Below, in pieces: positions 32,015 through 42,957 of a stretch of 64,000 nucleotides of DNA; position 1 is the stretch's first letter; every line of letters begins with the position of its first letter. The notes under the pieces are model-generated. The model was not told the DNA's origin, ran no database searches, and saw only the letters and a list, made by a program, of their open reading frames with translations. Origin of the DNA: Pseudovirgaria hyperparasitica (Eukaryota; Ascomycota; Dothideomycetes; Acrospermales; Acrospermaceae); the NCBI RefSeq assembly GCF_010093815.1, contig NW_022985563.1, forward strand, positions 127,446-191,445, written 5' to 3'. The translations under genes were made by a program, and so were the position numbers.

Positions 32015-33707
32015 ATGTCGCTTCAGATCGTTCACCTGCCGAACGGCCAGAACCTGCAAGTGAGTCCGGTGTTTGGAGGACTGTTCTTCAAGTCAAGCGA
32101 GCTGAGCCATACGCATTCGCCATTCCCTGCCGGCTGGACCATCGTACTCAACTCCGAAGATGGCGACGAGGACGAGGATATGGAAGATACTGCTGCGTCT
32201 GAGCAGATGACAGACCAAGAGACGAGAAACAAGAGGATACATCGCTTCCGGAGACCTACGCTCCGTAATGACCACCTCTACATCTCGTCGATCTCCAATT
32301 CGAACAGCAATGACTTTAAGCCTGCTGGTTCGCCGACACGACAGATCGCCATGATGCTATGGGCCACCTTGTGGTGGTACTTCCACCAGCCTGAGCCGGA
32401 CACACGTATTACCACGAAGCAGTCGATGTATACGGCTGAGGAGGGCAAACCACGCGGGGACTGGAGGATCAATATCAACCGTGAGGGGATATTCAAGGGC
32501 AAAGTTCTCCTGCCAAAGCTAGAAAGGATGGGTCTCATAGCCAGTGAAGACTCTACCGTTGGACTAGACCAGGGAGACAAAGTAGGAGAGGGATGGCTAC
32601 ACATGTTCGTCAGCCGGCGGACTTTCTGGCAACTCGATCCACGCCTCTACCTTTACACCTCAATCGCCCTCGCCCACTCTCCATATCTCACGGGCTCGCC
32701 ATACACCTCCCGCCCTAGCTCTCCAAGCAATGACCCCAAACACGACTCTCCAGACCCCCAACCGCCCACATCATCCGGCCTGTGGTCTTCCTCCGTCCAA
32801 GGCCCCTTTCACTCTACCTCCCACCTTCCCACATACTTCCCACCACCTCCCCAGCAATACACCTTCACAAACCACGTTCGCCACCCAATCCGTCCCAAAC
32901 CCCCGCGCCAGGGAGAAGTCTTCTACACCCGCTACATTCCCTCTCTCGGCCAGTACCTCTCCTTCCGCGTCGCCTCCCTAAGCCCGAAAGCACCGCCTCA
33001 CCGCGGACCCAGCGCAGCGACACCACCCTCCGTCGCCCAATTCCGCCACTCGCAGCTCGACTGGCCACCGACATCCGGTCCCGCGCCCCAAGGCCCGTCC
33101 GACCTCGATCTCCTGCACAAATGGATGAACGAGCCCCGCGTATCCGCAGCATGGGGCGAGGCCGGCCCGCGGGCACGACAGGAGGCGTTTCTCAAGGCAA
33201 GCCTCTCGTCGCGGCATTCGTTCCCGGTCATTGGCTGCTGGGACGGGCGGCCGTTTGGCTACTTTGAGCTGTACTGGGCAAAGGAGGACATGCTGGGGCG
33301 GTACGTGGACGGGATCGGACATTTCGACCGCGGCATACACTGTCTTGTGGGCGAGGATGAGTTTAGGGGGCCGGCGCGGGTGCGTGCCTGGTTGAGTGCG
33401 CTGGTGCACTATTTCTGGCTAGTGGATGGGCGGACGGACTGTGTGATTATGGAGCCGAGGGTGGACAATGTAAAGTGAGTAAATTACCTTTGGTCGTGGT
33501 GGTGGTGGTGGTAGTGGTGGGGTTGGGGCGTCTCTTGTTCTCGTTCGCAAAGTGAGGGCTTTTGCTAAAAAAAATGTTTGTTGTGACAGGTTGACGCAGT
33601 ATTGCTTCGAAGCCGGGTTTTACAAGGAGCGCGAGATTGCCTTTCCGCATAAGCAGGCGAGTCTGCTGAAGATTAGGAGGGATGCCTGGGAGGCGCCGGT
33701 GATATGA
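32015..33707 (+). CDS. SidF/SidL-type siderophore N5-hydroxyornithine acyltransferase (GNAT)
   Basis: Two exons (32015-33474, 33590-33707; 115-nt intron containing a GGT-repeat stretch), 525 aa. The C-terminal third is the acyl-CoA N-acyltransferase domain of the IucB/MbtK/SidF family: HKWMNEPRVSAAWGEAG, HSFPVIGCWDGRPFGYFELYW, YVDGIGHFDRGIHCLVGEDE, RTDCVIMEPRVDNVK and, across the splice, LTQYCFEAGFYKEREIAFPHKQA. The family transfers acetyl (SidL, ferricrocin) or anhydromevalonyl (SidF, fusarinines) groups to N5-hydroxyornithine. The sequence does not decide which. No peroxisomal tripeptide at the C-terminus (it ends APVI), which speaks mildly against SidF. No NRPS, SidA or transporter gene of the pathway lies nearby. 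The N-terminal half is family-specific with an acidic insert (GDEDEDMED). Confidence 0.85.
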
Positions 33708-34014
33708 GGCCGATGGTTGAATTGGACTGTGGAAAGACGGCGTGCGTGCGTGCGTGCGTGCGTGCTTGCTATGATGGAGCGTTGTCCAGGGGTGTGTGTG
33801 CTCATTCATTTTTCTGGGGGTCAGGTTTGGGCATGTATAGAAGATACCACCACCAACAGTCGCCCTCGTTCCAAGACATTAACGTAGCATTCGTTTCTAG
33901 CTGATTACATTACTGTCATGTCGTAGGGCTCGGGACATGTTTACTCTTGTCACCCATATTACTCATAAATATATCCCGGGGCAGAGTCAAAAGGCTCGGA
34001 GCCACCCCACCCAA
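33708..34014. repeat. Short convergent intergenic region with CGTG microsatellite
   Basis: 307 bp between two converging genes. A (CGTG)n run at 33741-33765 lies in the likely 3' UTR of the acyltransferase. No gene. Confidence 0.6.
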
Positions 34015-35055
34015 TCACTCCATCACCCACTCCTCCGCCACAGCCTTCAAATCATCCGCATTCACCAAATCCACCCCACAATCCCACAACTCCCTCCAAA
34101 CCGCATTCCGCGTCCCGACAGGCCACCCCGGCAGATCCCAGTACCGCGTCAGAATCCCGCGCGCATGCGCCGCCTCAACCTGCGCCCTCACGACAGCCCT
34201 CTGCGTCTCATTCAGCCTGCCCGCTCTCGCCTCCCCCACGGCAGCCGTAAACGCCGTACTCGCAATCGGGGCCTCAAACCGCGTTACATTGCTCTCGCTC
34301 GTGTCGAGCAGGGCAAGATGCGCGTCGTAGAATGCGTAGCGCGGGGATTGCGCGCTTGCGGGCGCCTGGACGAGCGCGAGCGGGGTGTTGCCCGTGCCGA
34401 CGACGGTGATGGGGCCTGGGCGTAGTGTCTCGCCGTCGTAGGTGGTTAGGTAGTCTGCTTCGCGGAGCGGGGCGAGGGCGGATAGGACGGCGGGCCAGGT
34501 TTCTGGGCCGGGGGTCTTGAGGTCGATGAAGAGGTAGAGGGTCTGGGTGGAGGTGGTGTCGTAGACGCCGTTGCGGGAGGGGGGCGAGGAGGAGGAAGAG
34601 GAAGGGGGGTTTGAGCGGTGGAGGGTGTCGAGGATGGGGTTTATGTAGAGGGCTGTGAGGGTGCGGGCGGGGGTGAGGGCGGCGGGCTCGTGGCCGACGA
34701 GGAGGGCGGTGTTGTTGACGAGGTAGACGTCTGCTTCGATGCTGATTGCGCCGTGGGAGAGGGCGGTGTAGAAGGGGACGTCGCGCCAGTAGTCGTTGTG
34801 CGAGTGGAATGCTTTCTGGGGGGTTTCATGCCGTGTGAGTACGGGGGAAGTTGTTCTTGGTTGTTCTTGGATATGTCTGCTTACTGGGATGATTCCTCGC
34901 GTGAAGTCTGTGGGATAGCGGTATAAGTCGTTACTGGCGGCGTTGTCGAGGATGTTCTGTAGAGCGCTGCTACCGCTGGTCGCCATCGCGGCTGTGACAG
35001 CGAGACATGCCGCCAGCAGACCGCCTGTCAGAATACTCGCAGACTTGAATGCCAT
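34015..35055 (-). CDS. AIM6: AIM6-like secreted phosphodiesterase-fold protein
   Basis: Two exons (35055-34885, 34815-34015) with a 69-nt intron, 323 aa. The start at 35055 gives a clean signal peptide or membrane anchor (SASILTGGLLAACLAVTAAM); an ATG 48 bp upstream is in frame but would bury it. After the splice comes KAFHSHNDYWRDVPFYTALS and GAISIEADVYL, the PLC-like/GDPD-like TIM-barrel start with the catalytic His and Glu-Ala-Asp, as in yeast Aim6. Later segments LYLFIDLKTPG and GILTRYWDLPGWPVGTRN fit the family's C-terminal strands. Function of Aim6 proteins is unknown; a lipid phosphodiesterase is inferred from the fold. The intron is a multiple of three and stop-free, so retention would insert 23 residues before the HSHND motif. 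Confidence 0.82.
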   Translation of the reverse strand: MAFKSASILTGGLLAACLAVTAAMATSGSSALQNILDNAASNDLYRYPTDFTRGIIPVSRHIQEQPRTTSPVLTRHETPQKAFHSHNDYWRDVPFYTALSHGAISIEADVYLVNNTALLVGHEPAALTPARTLTALYINPILDTLHRSNPPSSSSSSPPSRNGVYDTTSTQTLYLFIDLKTPGPETWPAVLSALAPLREADYLTTYDGETLRPGPITVVGTGNTPLALVQAPASAQSPRYAFYDAHLALLDTSESNVTRFEAPIASTAFTAAVGEARAGRLNETQRAVVRAQVEAAHARGILTRYWDLPGWPVGTRNAVWRELWDCGVDLVNADDLKAVAEEWVME

Positions 35056-35630
35056 GTTCGCCGCTGAGGTATCTAGTACCAATTGGAGATCCACGGTGGG
35101 CAAACAGAAGAGAGAAGCCTGAATTGGAGAGCGGGTGTATTTAGTACATCATAGTCCGTTTCGTGGATCGCGCTGAAGTGAATGGGATTCCCCAGGAAGT
35201 TGTAGCTTGAGCTCGGACGCTGTTTTGCCGTCATCCATCTTGCCCCAGGCTTGGCATTATAGCTTGTTTGGCCAATCAGATGCGCTGCGTGCCTACCACG
35301 TGCGGGCCCTTCCCCAGCTTGAGTCTAAGGCACCAAGGCACCAAGGCCTGCTACAGCTGAGAGTGCTTTCGGAAGGTCAAGTCCTTAGGCAGAAGAGTGG
35401 AGAGACTCGATGTTCAATGATAAGAATGCAACATGACCATGTGAACTGCTCAAGCCATCAACACCCCTATGTCATGTCAAGTCAGGTCTAAATCATGCAG
35501 TATATTGATGCAATTGTGTGTGACATGGGACCTTCATCACCCATGAATGCATAACAACCCCTCCAAGCCCAGCCCCGAAACCGCGAGGTAAAACATATAC
35601 ACGAGAAACAACCGTCAAATGATGAATCAT
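35056..35630. other. Intergenic region without a gene
   Basis: 575 bp between AIM6-like and the next minus-strand gene. The GGCACCAA heptamer-like repeat occurs twice near 35328-35346. No coding signal. Confidence 0.45.
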
Positions 35631-37145
35631 CTACCATAGCTCATCCTCCTCCTTGACCATATCATCTTCCCGGAGCACCCTCTTCCCCTCCATCTTCTTC
35701 CTCTCCTTGCGATCCTTCCTCGTCACTAGATGGCTGGGCGTGACGGGCGTGATGGGCGTAAAGGGCATATACGGACTATACGGCGTGTTGGGCATGCCCG
35801 TGCGCGGCGTTGTGAGACTCAGTTTGTCTTTCCGCGCCTGTACATACGTTGTCTTGGTCGGCGTTGGGGGGACAGGTGCCAGGCCTGCTGCGTCGTGGTA
35901 CGAACGGAGTGGGAGCGTGGATGTGCTGCTCGCGGCGCTCTTTGCGGGTGAGATGTTGAGCGCCGGCGGAGGCGCGAGTGTGTTTATGCGCGGGATGCGG
36001 GCGGATGGCAGAGGAGCTGGCTGGTCGCGGGCTTCTTGTGCGTATGCAGAGTCTGCGTTGCGTGCTGTGCCCTGGGATGTAGCAAAGTCGTGTGGCGATG
36101 GGATAGACGGAAGAGCTGGTGGCGGTGGAGGGTCGTAGAAGCGTGGGGAGAGAGGGGTCCGGGCTTCCTCGTCGGACTGCTCGCCTGGATATTTCTGGAT
36201 CGGGCCAGAGATGCGTAGATTGTGTAGAGATTTGCGGGTTTTGCTGGAGCTGGAGGCGTCGGAGTCGCGTCGGGGGCCTCTGGAGAGGAATTTACGCGGG
36301 GAAAGGGGCGACAGTGCGGGTTCACGGCGAGCGCCTGCATTATTGCGCTGTGGCGAGCTGCGTTCTTCAGGTTGTTGTTGTTCTGCGAAGCGTGTGCTGC
36401 GAGCACTGCGTGGTGGCTCCATTGGGTGGAGAGGACGAGAGAAGCTTCTTGGAGTGGTCGCGCTCTGTGGACTGGGATATAGATCGGAGTGTTTGGCCGT
36501 GGTGTTGATCTGTAGCGGGCGTCTGTGGTCCTGGCTGGTCTGGTCCACTTCAGGATCAGTGACCATCGATTGTGCGGACTTGCGGGCTTCTTGTTCGTCT
36601 TGGTGTTCCATGACAGCAGCGTACAACCTCTCCATCTCCCGCTGTCGCTGTTCCTTGTCTGATTTCAGAACCATATGGTCGAAAGAAGCTACACTTTGCA
36701 CGGTCGGACTCGTGGGGCTGCTCATGCCGCTCCTGAACGAAGGTGTCCTATGGAACTTTTTCTGGAACCACGATCTCGTTGTCGAGGCCGGGGACACTGG
36801 CGTTATATCAAACGCCTGGGATCCCGCTTTGACCATCTCTATCTCCAGGGTCAGAGGTGACAACTCCGCGTCTCGTCTCATCCTCTTGCCGACGGTCAGG
36901 AGTAGAGTCAGTGCAACCAGCACAGTCACCAGGTAGGCGCCGACTATGCCACAGATCTCCCAGGGTAACTGTTTCTTGTCTCGCAGAGCGCCCGCAGCAC
37001 CCGGAGGTCCCAATTCCGGCGGAGGAGCTTTGTAGTTGTATATGTCGCTCCAGAAGCCCGACGAGGCGGCAGCTGAGACTGCAAACGTCAGAAGCACGAA
37101 GCGGTGTTTGGAGGAGGAGGAGGAGGCCAATGCAGAGCTCGACAT
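35631..37145 (-). CDS. Two-TM protein with long disordered cytoplasmic tail, unknown function
   Basis: A single exon of 504 aa. Residues about 15-35 (FVLLTFAVSAAASSGFW) act as signal or first membrane segment. A short Pro/Gly-rich loop follows, then a strong transmembrane helix at about 63-85 (ICGIVGAYLVTVLVALTLLL). The remaining ~415 residues are Ser/Pro/Arg-rich and disordered, with many SP/TP sites (SPTSPTVQ, FTPITPVTPSHL), a short Glu/Arg helix (KEQRQREMERLYAAVMEHQDE) and a charged C-terminus (RKDRKERKKMEGKRVLRE). This layout is seen in fungus-specific plasma-membrane proteins that are phosphorylated. No family name recognised. Confidence 0.75.
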   Translation of the reverse strand: MSSSALASSSSSKHRFVLLTFAVSAAASSGFWSDIYNYKAPPPELGPPGAAGALRDKKQLPWEICGIVGAYLVTVLVALTLLLTVGKRMRRDAELSPLTLEIEMVKAGSQAFDITPVSPASTTRSWFQKKFHRTPSFRSGMSSPTSPTVQSVASFDHMVLKSDKEQRQREMERLYAAVMEHQDEQEARKSAQSMVTDPEVDQTSQDHRRPLQINTTAKHSDLYPSPQSATTPRSFSRPLHPMEPPRSARSTRFAEQQQPEERSSPQRNNAGARREPALSPLSPRKFLSRGPRRDSDASSSSKTRKSLHNLRISGPIQKYPGEQSDEEARTPLSPRFYDPPPPPALPSIPSPHDFATSQGTARNADSAYAQEARDQPAPLPSARIPRINTLAPPPALNISPAKSAASSTSTLPLRSYHDAAGLAPVPPTPTKTTYVQARKDKLSLTTPRTGMPNTPYSPYMPFTPITPVTPSHLVTRKDRKERKKMEGKRVLREDDMVKEEDELW

Positions 37146-37976
37146 TGCGGGGCCTTATGGGAGTCGTCGTTCTTATGGAGGAACCAGCAGTAGATATAGC
37201 AGCGATCTGCTGGTACGTCGGATGTGACGAGACAGACAGTACAGCAACATGCTGGAAAGAAGAGCAGAAGAGGGGAATGAACTAAAAGTGTATGTATACG
37301 GGATTGGTTCTTTGTCCTGGTGGTCCCGATGCGACTGGGTGGAGGAGTCTGGGGGAAGATGGTGGTACGCGGACGCTGATTGGTCGGTCGGAGCTGAAAG
37401 GCGTGCGTTGGTGTGCTCTCGTGCAGATGTTTAAGCGCCCGGCCTGGTGATGGGCAGTGAAGACCACACCACTGCGCACACTTGATTGGCCCGCTGTTTG
37501 TGTTTCTCAGACGATCCACTGCAGAGACTACTGACGAGTGACGGGGGGCGCAAGGGGAGATGCATGATGAGCCGGTTCTACATGTCCTTGTGTGCCTTCA
37601 TGCGCGAGGCGTCGATGAGAGTGCGGATATAGGTACACGGATGCCCTGTCAGAGCGACAGTATAACTTCGCGTCACAGGAATATGGCTGATAGCTAGAAT
37701 GACGTTTGCTGGTTTACATATATATGTCGGCTGTATGATAACACTAGATGGTATTGCTGGTACGTACTCCTGACAGCGCTACATGGTAAGCGCTCGACGT
37801 CCACAACAAAGCCAATGAACAAAGGGACAATGTCTGTCTGGCTGTAAGGCATCCATCTGCAGTCTATTAATGGAGCCCTGCACGACTGCAAGGCTGAGCA
37901 TGAAACAAACCATGGGACTGCTGCCTCAATCACACACGTCCATGGATGATACTCAGTCAGCCAGTACCAACACTAT
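37146..37976. other. 831 bp without a supported gene
   Basis: Upstream region of the two-TM protein gene and 3' flank of the RraA-fold gene. Only short frames without coding character. No notable repeat. Confidence 0.45.
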
Positions 37977-38891
37977 CTATCTGTGAGCTTTGAAGGCATC
38001 AGCAACCGAGACGCCCTTCTCAATGTCGACCATCACACGCTCGTCGGCTGCAGTAAGTCCAGGCAAGATTTCAAGCACCGCGTCGACTTTCGACTTGGGT
38101 ATGCTCACCACAGACAACTCGTTTGGGTCCATGAAGATGATATCGCCCTTTGTCACAACATAAGATTGCCTGGTGCAGAACACGACGTTGCTACGACGCC
38201 GCGAGGGAGATAGAAGTAGCTTACGGGCTCGACCAGCACCTTTCCAATCTCAACAGGCACATTGCATGCCCACGGTTTGGACTCTGCTCCCGCACCGACC
38301 GTGGAGACAGAGCGTGACCAGACCTTTTTTGTGGTCGTTCAATTCCATGGTCTTGTCTCACTCTTGCTCTCTTGGACTTACCGATAGCTTCACCTCGTCC
38401 AGGACGGGAAGATCCCTTATGCGCCCGTCTACGAGTATGCCTTGCGCGCCCAACATCTCCATGCGCTTTGCCATGATTCCGCCCATGACTGCGCAGGTTT
38501 GACCGGCTGGCTGGCTCAGGACTACGACTGTGCCGGTCTTTGTGAGGTCTGCATATGGTGTTCCCGCTTTGATGTTCTGCTCTACACTCTTGTCTGCCAC
38601 GGACGGCGCCGCGGTCGCGGTCTTGGATGCGAACAGGACGGTCGATGCGGGTGCAATTGTCTTCTCGGTGCGTTTGGTTCGTTGTACTGATCAGGCTGTC
38701 AGTAGATATGCAGTATGCTCCTCGCGCTCGAGAGGAATACCTATGTCAGCTAAGAAGCCTCCATGAGTACAGCCGAGCTTGAGCAGCGCATCTGATATCT
38801 GAACGTCTCAGCCGGGCAGAGTGGCTTCAAGTAGAAGACGTACGTCGCAAGCACTGTACTTGTACAGTCTTTCAAGCTGTGTTAGCACCAT
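37977..38891 (-). CDS. RraA-like / HMG-CHA aldolase-fold protein
   Basis: Five exons (38891-38844, 38798-38741, 38686-38382, 38323-38225, 38147-37977; introns 45, 54, 58 and 77 nt), 226 aa. Reconstructed landmarks: CDISDALLKLGCTHGGFLAD, YADLTKTGTVVVLSQPAGQT, GGIMAKRMEMLGAQGILVDG followed by RIRD, STVGAGAESKPWACNVPVEI and VEPGDIIFMDPNE. The G-x20-R-x-D arrangement is the metal and substrate site of class II 4-hydroxy-4-methyl-2-oxoglutarate/4-carboxy-4-hydroxy-2-oxoadipate aldolases and of the RNase E inhibitor RraA. In fungi, which lack RNase E, an aldolase or oxaloacetate-decarboxylase role is more likely; the substrate is unknown. Every junction restores a conserved family segment, so the model is firm although no single ORF covers it. 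Confidence 0.85.
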
Positions 38892-39206
38892 GACGAGTAG
38901 TTGTAGAAGAGGAATATCAGTTCAGATATAATATAATTACTGCAGCGTTGACTGAACAGCTAGTGACTGATTACATGCCTTGCTCAGGCCTAGCTCGGTC
39001 CCAGCCAATCAGCGTCAACCTGAACCGATGACCCGCGGTTTCAGCGAAGGAGACTTTCCCTTTGACACCACAGACTCCTACTACGCAATTCATTCCATCA
39101 CCAATTGCCGCTCTGTCAGCACCATCCAGCCCGCCTGCGGCATCTCGAACAAATCCCCTCCAATTTGCATCCGTATAGCTTCGCCGTAGCTCAATTCCAA
39201 AGCACA
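38892..39206. promoter_or_regulatory. Shared divergent promoter, RraA-like gene / QCR6
   Basis: 315 bp between opposed start codons. It contains two CCAAT-type sites: CAGCCAATCAG at 39001-39011 and the reverse ATTGG at 39159-39163 region is only partial. The first is a good HAP-complex match, plausible for a respiratory gene. Confidence 0.4.
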
Positions 39207-39861
39207 ATGGGTATCACCGACTTCTTCAGCACCGTCTACGACGGCGTCTCGACGGCCTTCTCCTCCACCGAGCTGTACGCCGAAGCTCCCACCGGCGGCG
39301 TCGACAGCAAGTCCCCGGCCAGTGGCACAGACGAGGAAGGCGAGGAGGAGAGCGAGGCCAACAAGGCTGACGAGGAGAAGGCCAAGGCTCGCACCGCCGA
39401 CGATGACGAGCCTGAGCAGGCTGACGGAAAGAGCGGTGACGACGAGGAGAGTGAAGAAGGTGGTGAGGATGGCGGCGAGGACGAGGCAGAAGAAGAAGAG
39501 GAAGAGGAAGAGGAGGAAGACGAGCCAGAGGACCCCATGCCCAAGATCACAGAGCGTAAGCGTCGTCATAGTTTACAATTTTCGGGATGAGCTAGTTCTG
39601 ACCAGTTGCAACAGAATGTGCCGAGTCAAAGGAGTGCGCCCCGGCAAAACACCACTTCGACGAGTGCGCCGAGCGCGTTCAGGGCAAGATTGAGGCCGAC
39701 GGCAAGTCTGACGAGGACTGCGTCGAAGAATGTACGTGACCAGACCGGGGGACATCCAATCCGCCAACGGACAGGGCATTACTGATCATCATGTAGTCTT
39801 CCACCTTGCCCATTGCGCATCACAGTGTGCTGCTCCCAAGCTGTTCAGACAGCTAAAGTAA
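39207..39861 (+). CDS. QCR6: Cytochrome bc1 complex subunit 6 (hinge protein)
   Basis: Three exons (39207-39555, 39615-39731, 39797-39861; introns 59 and 65 nt), 176 aa. The N-terminal part begins MGITDFFSTVYDGVSTAFSS and runs into a very acidic stretch (about 40-115, almost all Glu/Asp with a run of E). The C-terminal domain carries the twin Cys pairs that form disulphides: ECAESKECAPAKHHFDECAE, and DCVEEFFHLAHCASQCAAPKLF completed across intron 2. Role: acidic intermembrane-space subunit of complex III that helps cytochrome c1 bind cytochrome c. A CCAAT element lies ~200 bp upstream. Length agrees with fungal Qcr6. The antisense Ser-rich frames here are shadows of the acidic repeat. Confidence 0.93.
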
Positions 39862-40337
39862 AGTGCCTCGGCACGAGCCATGTTACCACGCTCTCTCCCC
39901 GACCAACCGACATGACACTTTCCTCTGCACCCTATAGACTCACGATATGGGATGGTGTTTTTGGAGAGCGAGTAGAAAAGCCGTCGTAAGAAGCCGACTG
40001 TATATATGAAGAGCATTTTGCGAATTGTACTATTGTGTAGTGGAGATGAGCATTGTGTATGCTAGCAGTCAGTATACTTGAAGGATCCGTTCTATCATCG
40101 TTAGCATCCGTACAATTTGCGACTCCACTTCGTCTACAAGGCTGTCTGATTGCATGAGGTTGTGATTCAGATTTGCATAATCGCTTCCTGAAGTATATTC
40201 ATTCTACAGAGAACTTAGTCGGTCTGACACTAAAATCTAGACTCATTCGACATTGACATGACCTTCGACCTCGCCTCCTCAATGTCCACGCATACATACA
40301 CAAAACAGAGTAAAGACCTGGTATAAAACACCTCACC
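39862..40337. other. Convergent intergenic region
   Basis: 476 bp, 3' flanks of QCR6 and of the MFS gene. No ORF or repeat of note. Confidence 0.5.
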
Positions 40338-42212
40338 TCACGCCTCCTCCACCTGACCCTCCTCCCCACTCCCCCCCCTCTCATCAACCCCCAACCTCCC
40401 CTTCCTCGTCCCCTCGCCCAACCCCAACCGCCGAACGCCCAACATCAACGGCAACGGCACAACCACACACGCCACAACCGCCATAAACACCAACCCCCTC
40501 TTCATACTCCCCTCCGGCTCCCCGTCCGCGCCCTTCAACGCCCCCATAACAACAATAAACACCCCGCCGAGCAACTGGCCCGCACTCCACATAACCACAC
40601 TGCCCACCTCCGGACTCGCCGGCCACGCCACCTCAACCACATACTCCAGACTAACCGGCAACAACGCAAAACTGCTCGCGCCGAGCACCGCACAAACCGC
40701 ATAGGGCGCCGCCAGCCCCCGCGTACCGGGCGCCCATATGAAGGCGAGGAAGCTGGCGGCAACAATGGGCACGAGCACCTTGATAGGCACGAGATGGGTG
40801 TGCAGCCGGTCGAAGAGCGGGGAGAGCAGGGCGGAGACAAGCAGGCCGACGACGATGAGGATGGCGCCTGCGATGCCGGCTTCGTCTTCGGAGAGGCCGT
40901 AGGGGGCGAGGATCTGGACGAGGAGGGAGGAGAGGGCGTTGAAGAGGGCGACGTAGATGGCGAAGGGGAGGAGGATGATGTAGAAGGGTTTGCTGCGGGC
41001 GAGGATGGAGAGGGAGTTGCGGAGAGGGGTTTGCGGGAGGGAGGAGGTTGGGGATGCGGGGGTTGGGGGGCGCGAGGGGAGGAAGAAGGCTGGGAGGGCG
41101 ACGAGGGTGGACTGTGTGTGGTTTTTTTGTTTAGTTTTTGGGTAACTGAGTGGTTGCAGGTGGTAGGCTTACTATGATTGCTGTGTAGAGGACTGTGTCT
41201 GGGACTTTGCTTGCGTCTGTGGCCCAGAAGGGGTTGACCAACTGGCCAATCTGTATAGAGCAAATCAGTATATCAGATCCGCATCTCAAAAACAACACAA
41301 CAACAACAACAATATACATGCAACTTACCGCTCCCCCAAACGGATTAGCAAGACTTGCCAGCGCCGTAGCAGACACCCGCCCCCGATCCGTAAACCACAT
41401 ATCGCTATACCGCGTCGGCGCAGTCAGCACAAACGGCTGCGCAAAGCCAATCAAGATCTGGCCAAACATGACCACTCCAAACCGAGCACTGACACTGCCC
41501 GTAATCCGCACGCCCCCATATCGGATCCAGCTGCCAATGAGCGTCAAAACACTCGCCGATACGATGGACGGCTTCGGCCCGAAATGCAGGACGTATACCA
41601 CGATGCTGTGCAACAACCAGTCAGCTCATGACGTCTGCCAACAAACACACACAGAAGAGATATAAGAAACGAGCAACATACGGCGCAACAACAACAAACG
41701 CAAACAAAAACCCGGTACTCAGCCAATTAATCCCCGTTTCGGAGACGTCGAAAAACTCCGACGCAGTCCTCGATATCGGAGAAAAGGTCAACCACTGCGG
41801 TAGCACGCTGGTCAGCTAGCTCTCCGGATACACATACAAACACACACACACAAACACAAGTACACACATCGCCAGATGGGTACAAACTTACATCCCAGCT
41901 AACAACAATGTTCAGCAAAACCAGCTGGATCAAGCCAAACCAGCGACGCTTATACACGCGATATCCCACCGCCGGCGCAGGCAGAATGGGATCCAGAGTG
42001 GCCTCGCGGTCGAGCTGATAGTGGAGGAGGCCCGCCTCGTTCGTCGTCGAATCCCTCGTCGCGGCGGTCAGAGACGGCGAAGTGACAGTTTCGGTCTTGG
42101 GCATGCCGTACTCGCCCTGTTTGCCGTCGTTGATAGTCTGCATTCTCACGTAGCCAAGGTTTGTCGCATGCCGGGTCGTGGAATGGACAACGACTTTGAG
42201 CCGGTCGAACAT
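40338..42212 (-). CDS. MFS transporter, FLVCR/DIRC2-like
   Basis: Five exons (42212-41892, 41815-41682, 41605-41329, 41250-41173, 41111-40338; introns 76, 76, 78 and 61 nt), 527 aa with about 12 membrane segments. A ~95-residue cytosolic N-terminus ends at RVYKRRWFGLIQLVLLNIVV. Typical landmarks: LPQWLTFSPIS, ETGINWLSTGFLFAFVVVAP, VVYVLHFGPKPSIVSASVL, GQILIGFAQPFVLTAPTRYS, FTDRGRVSATALASLANPFG and GQLVNPFWA. These match the FLVCR branch, known for haem, choline or ethanolamine transport in animals; the fungal substrate is unknown. The first two introns needed alternative acceptor/donor choice (acceptor CTAG before CTGACC; donor GTATGT at 41681) to keep the conserved reading. Introns carry CA- and CAA-type microsatellites. 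TATATA lies ~25 bp upstream. Confidence 0.85.
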
Positions 42213-42957
42213 GCAACGAGCCCTGTGGATCGTCTATATAACCGCGAAGCAGGGATCGGATGGAGCGCAGTTATCGTTGTTATCAGCTTTGCAGACAGTC
42301 CGGATACGTCTGGTAGTCCGACCCGAGGTGGTTTCTTGAGTGATTGGCAGTTGATTACTCTCTGTCAGGTCACGGGATTATTTGCTTGAACTATCAGTTG
42401 TCAGTTGCCATAACGGGAGTAGCGTGACTTTATAAACTACAGGCCCGGACTCCCGAGGTTCCCCTGGTAGGTACCTGACACTAGTCTGCTTTAGGAAAAG
42501 TATCATCCGAGGATCCCATCCCCTTTTTCCCACCATTCATTTTCCCCAACCACAGAATAATCATTTCTACAGTGTGTAAGATCATGACATAGCCAGCCAT
42601 TTCAGCCCTTGGATTTTGGGACGTGTCGGTGCTGTGTGCCTCGAGAGTGCCCCCTTACAGCATCGAATCACTCCGTCCATGTCCTGCTCTCAACAGAGTC
42701 GTTGAAGGCTGCCCCAACATCGAACCCACTAACACGCGAGGTTTACGTATTGAAGCGACGGACCAAATGATCTTCTTGGCTGGAATATCTGAAAAAAGTC
42801 AAAATTAAAAAATAAAACAAAGAGACAGTCTGTTATCTGTTTGCATTTATTCTTGCATAGCACTCAAGTCGATCTTATCTTTTCCTTCGCACGCTCATAG
42901 GGGTTCCTTTTTTCAGAGTCAAGATACTTTATTCATCAAGTTATTTTTCTCCTCTTT
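42213..42957. other. 745 bp without a supported gene
   Basis: Promoter side of the MFS gene and 3' side of the following candidate gene. AT-rich at 42790-42950, with GAAAAAAGTC and AAAAAATAAAAC stretches. No ORF of note. Confidence 0.45.

Noticed and set aside
39236-39569. Ser- or Leu-rich minus-strand frames opposite QCR6
   Set aside because: They are the antisense of the Glu/Asp repeat of QCR6.
41816-41820. Acceptor GACCAG|CGTGCT (41806) for MFS intron 1
   Set aside because: It puts the next exon out of frame with LPQWLTFSPIS; the upstream CTAG acceptor keeps the frame.
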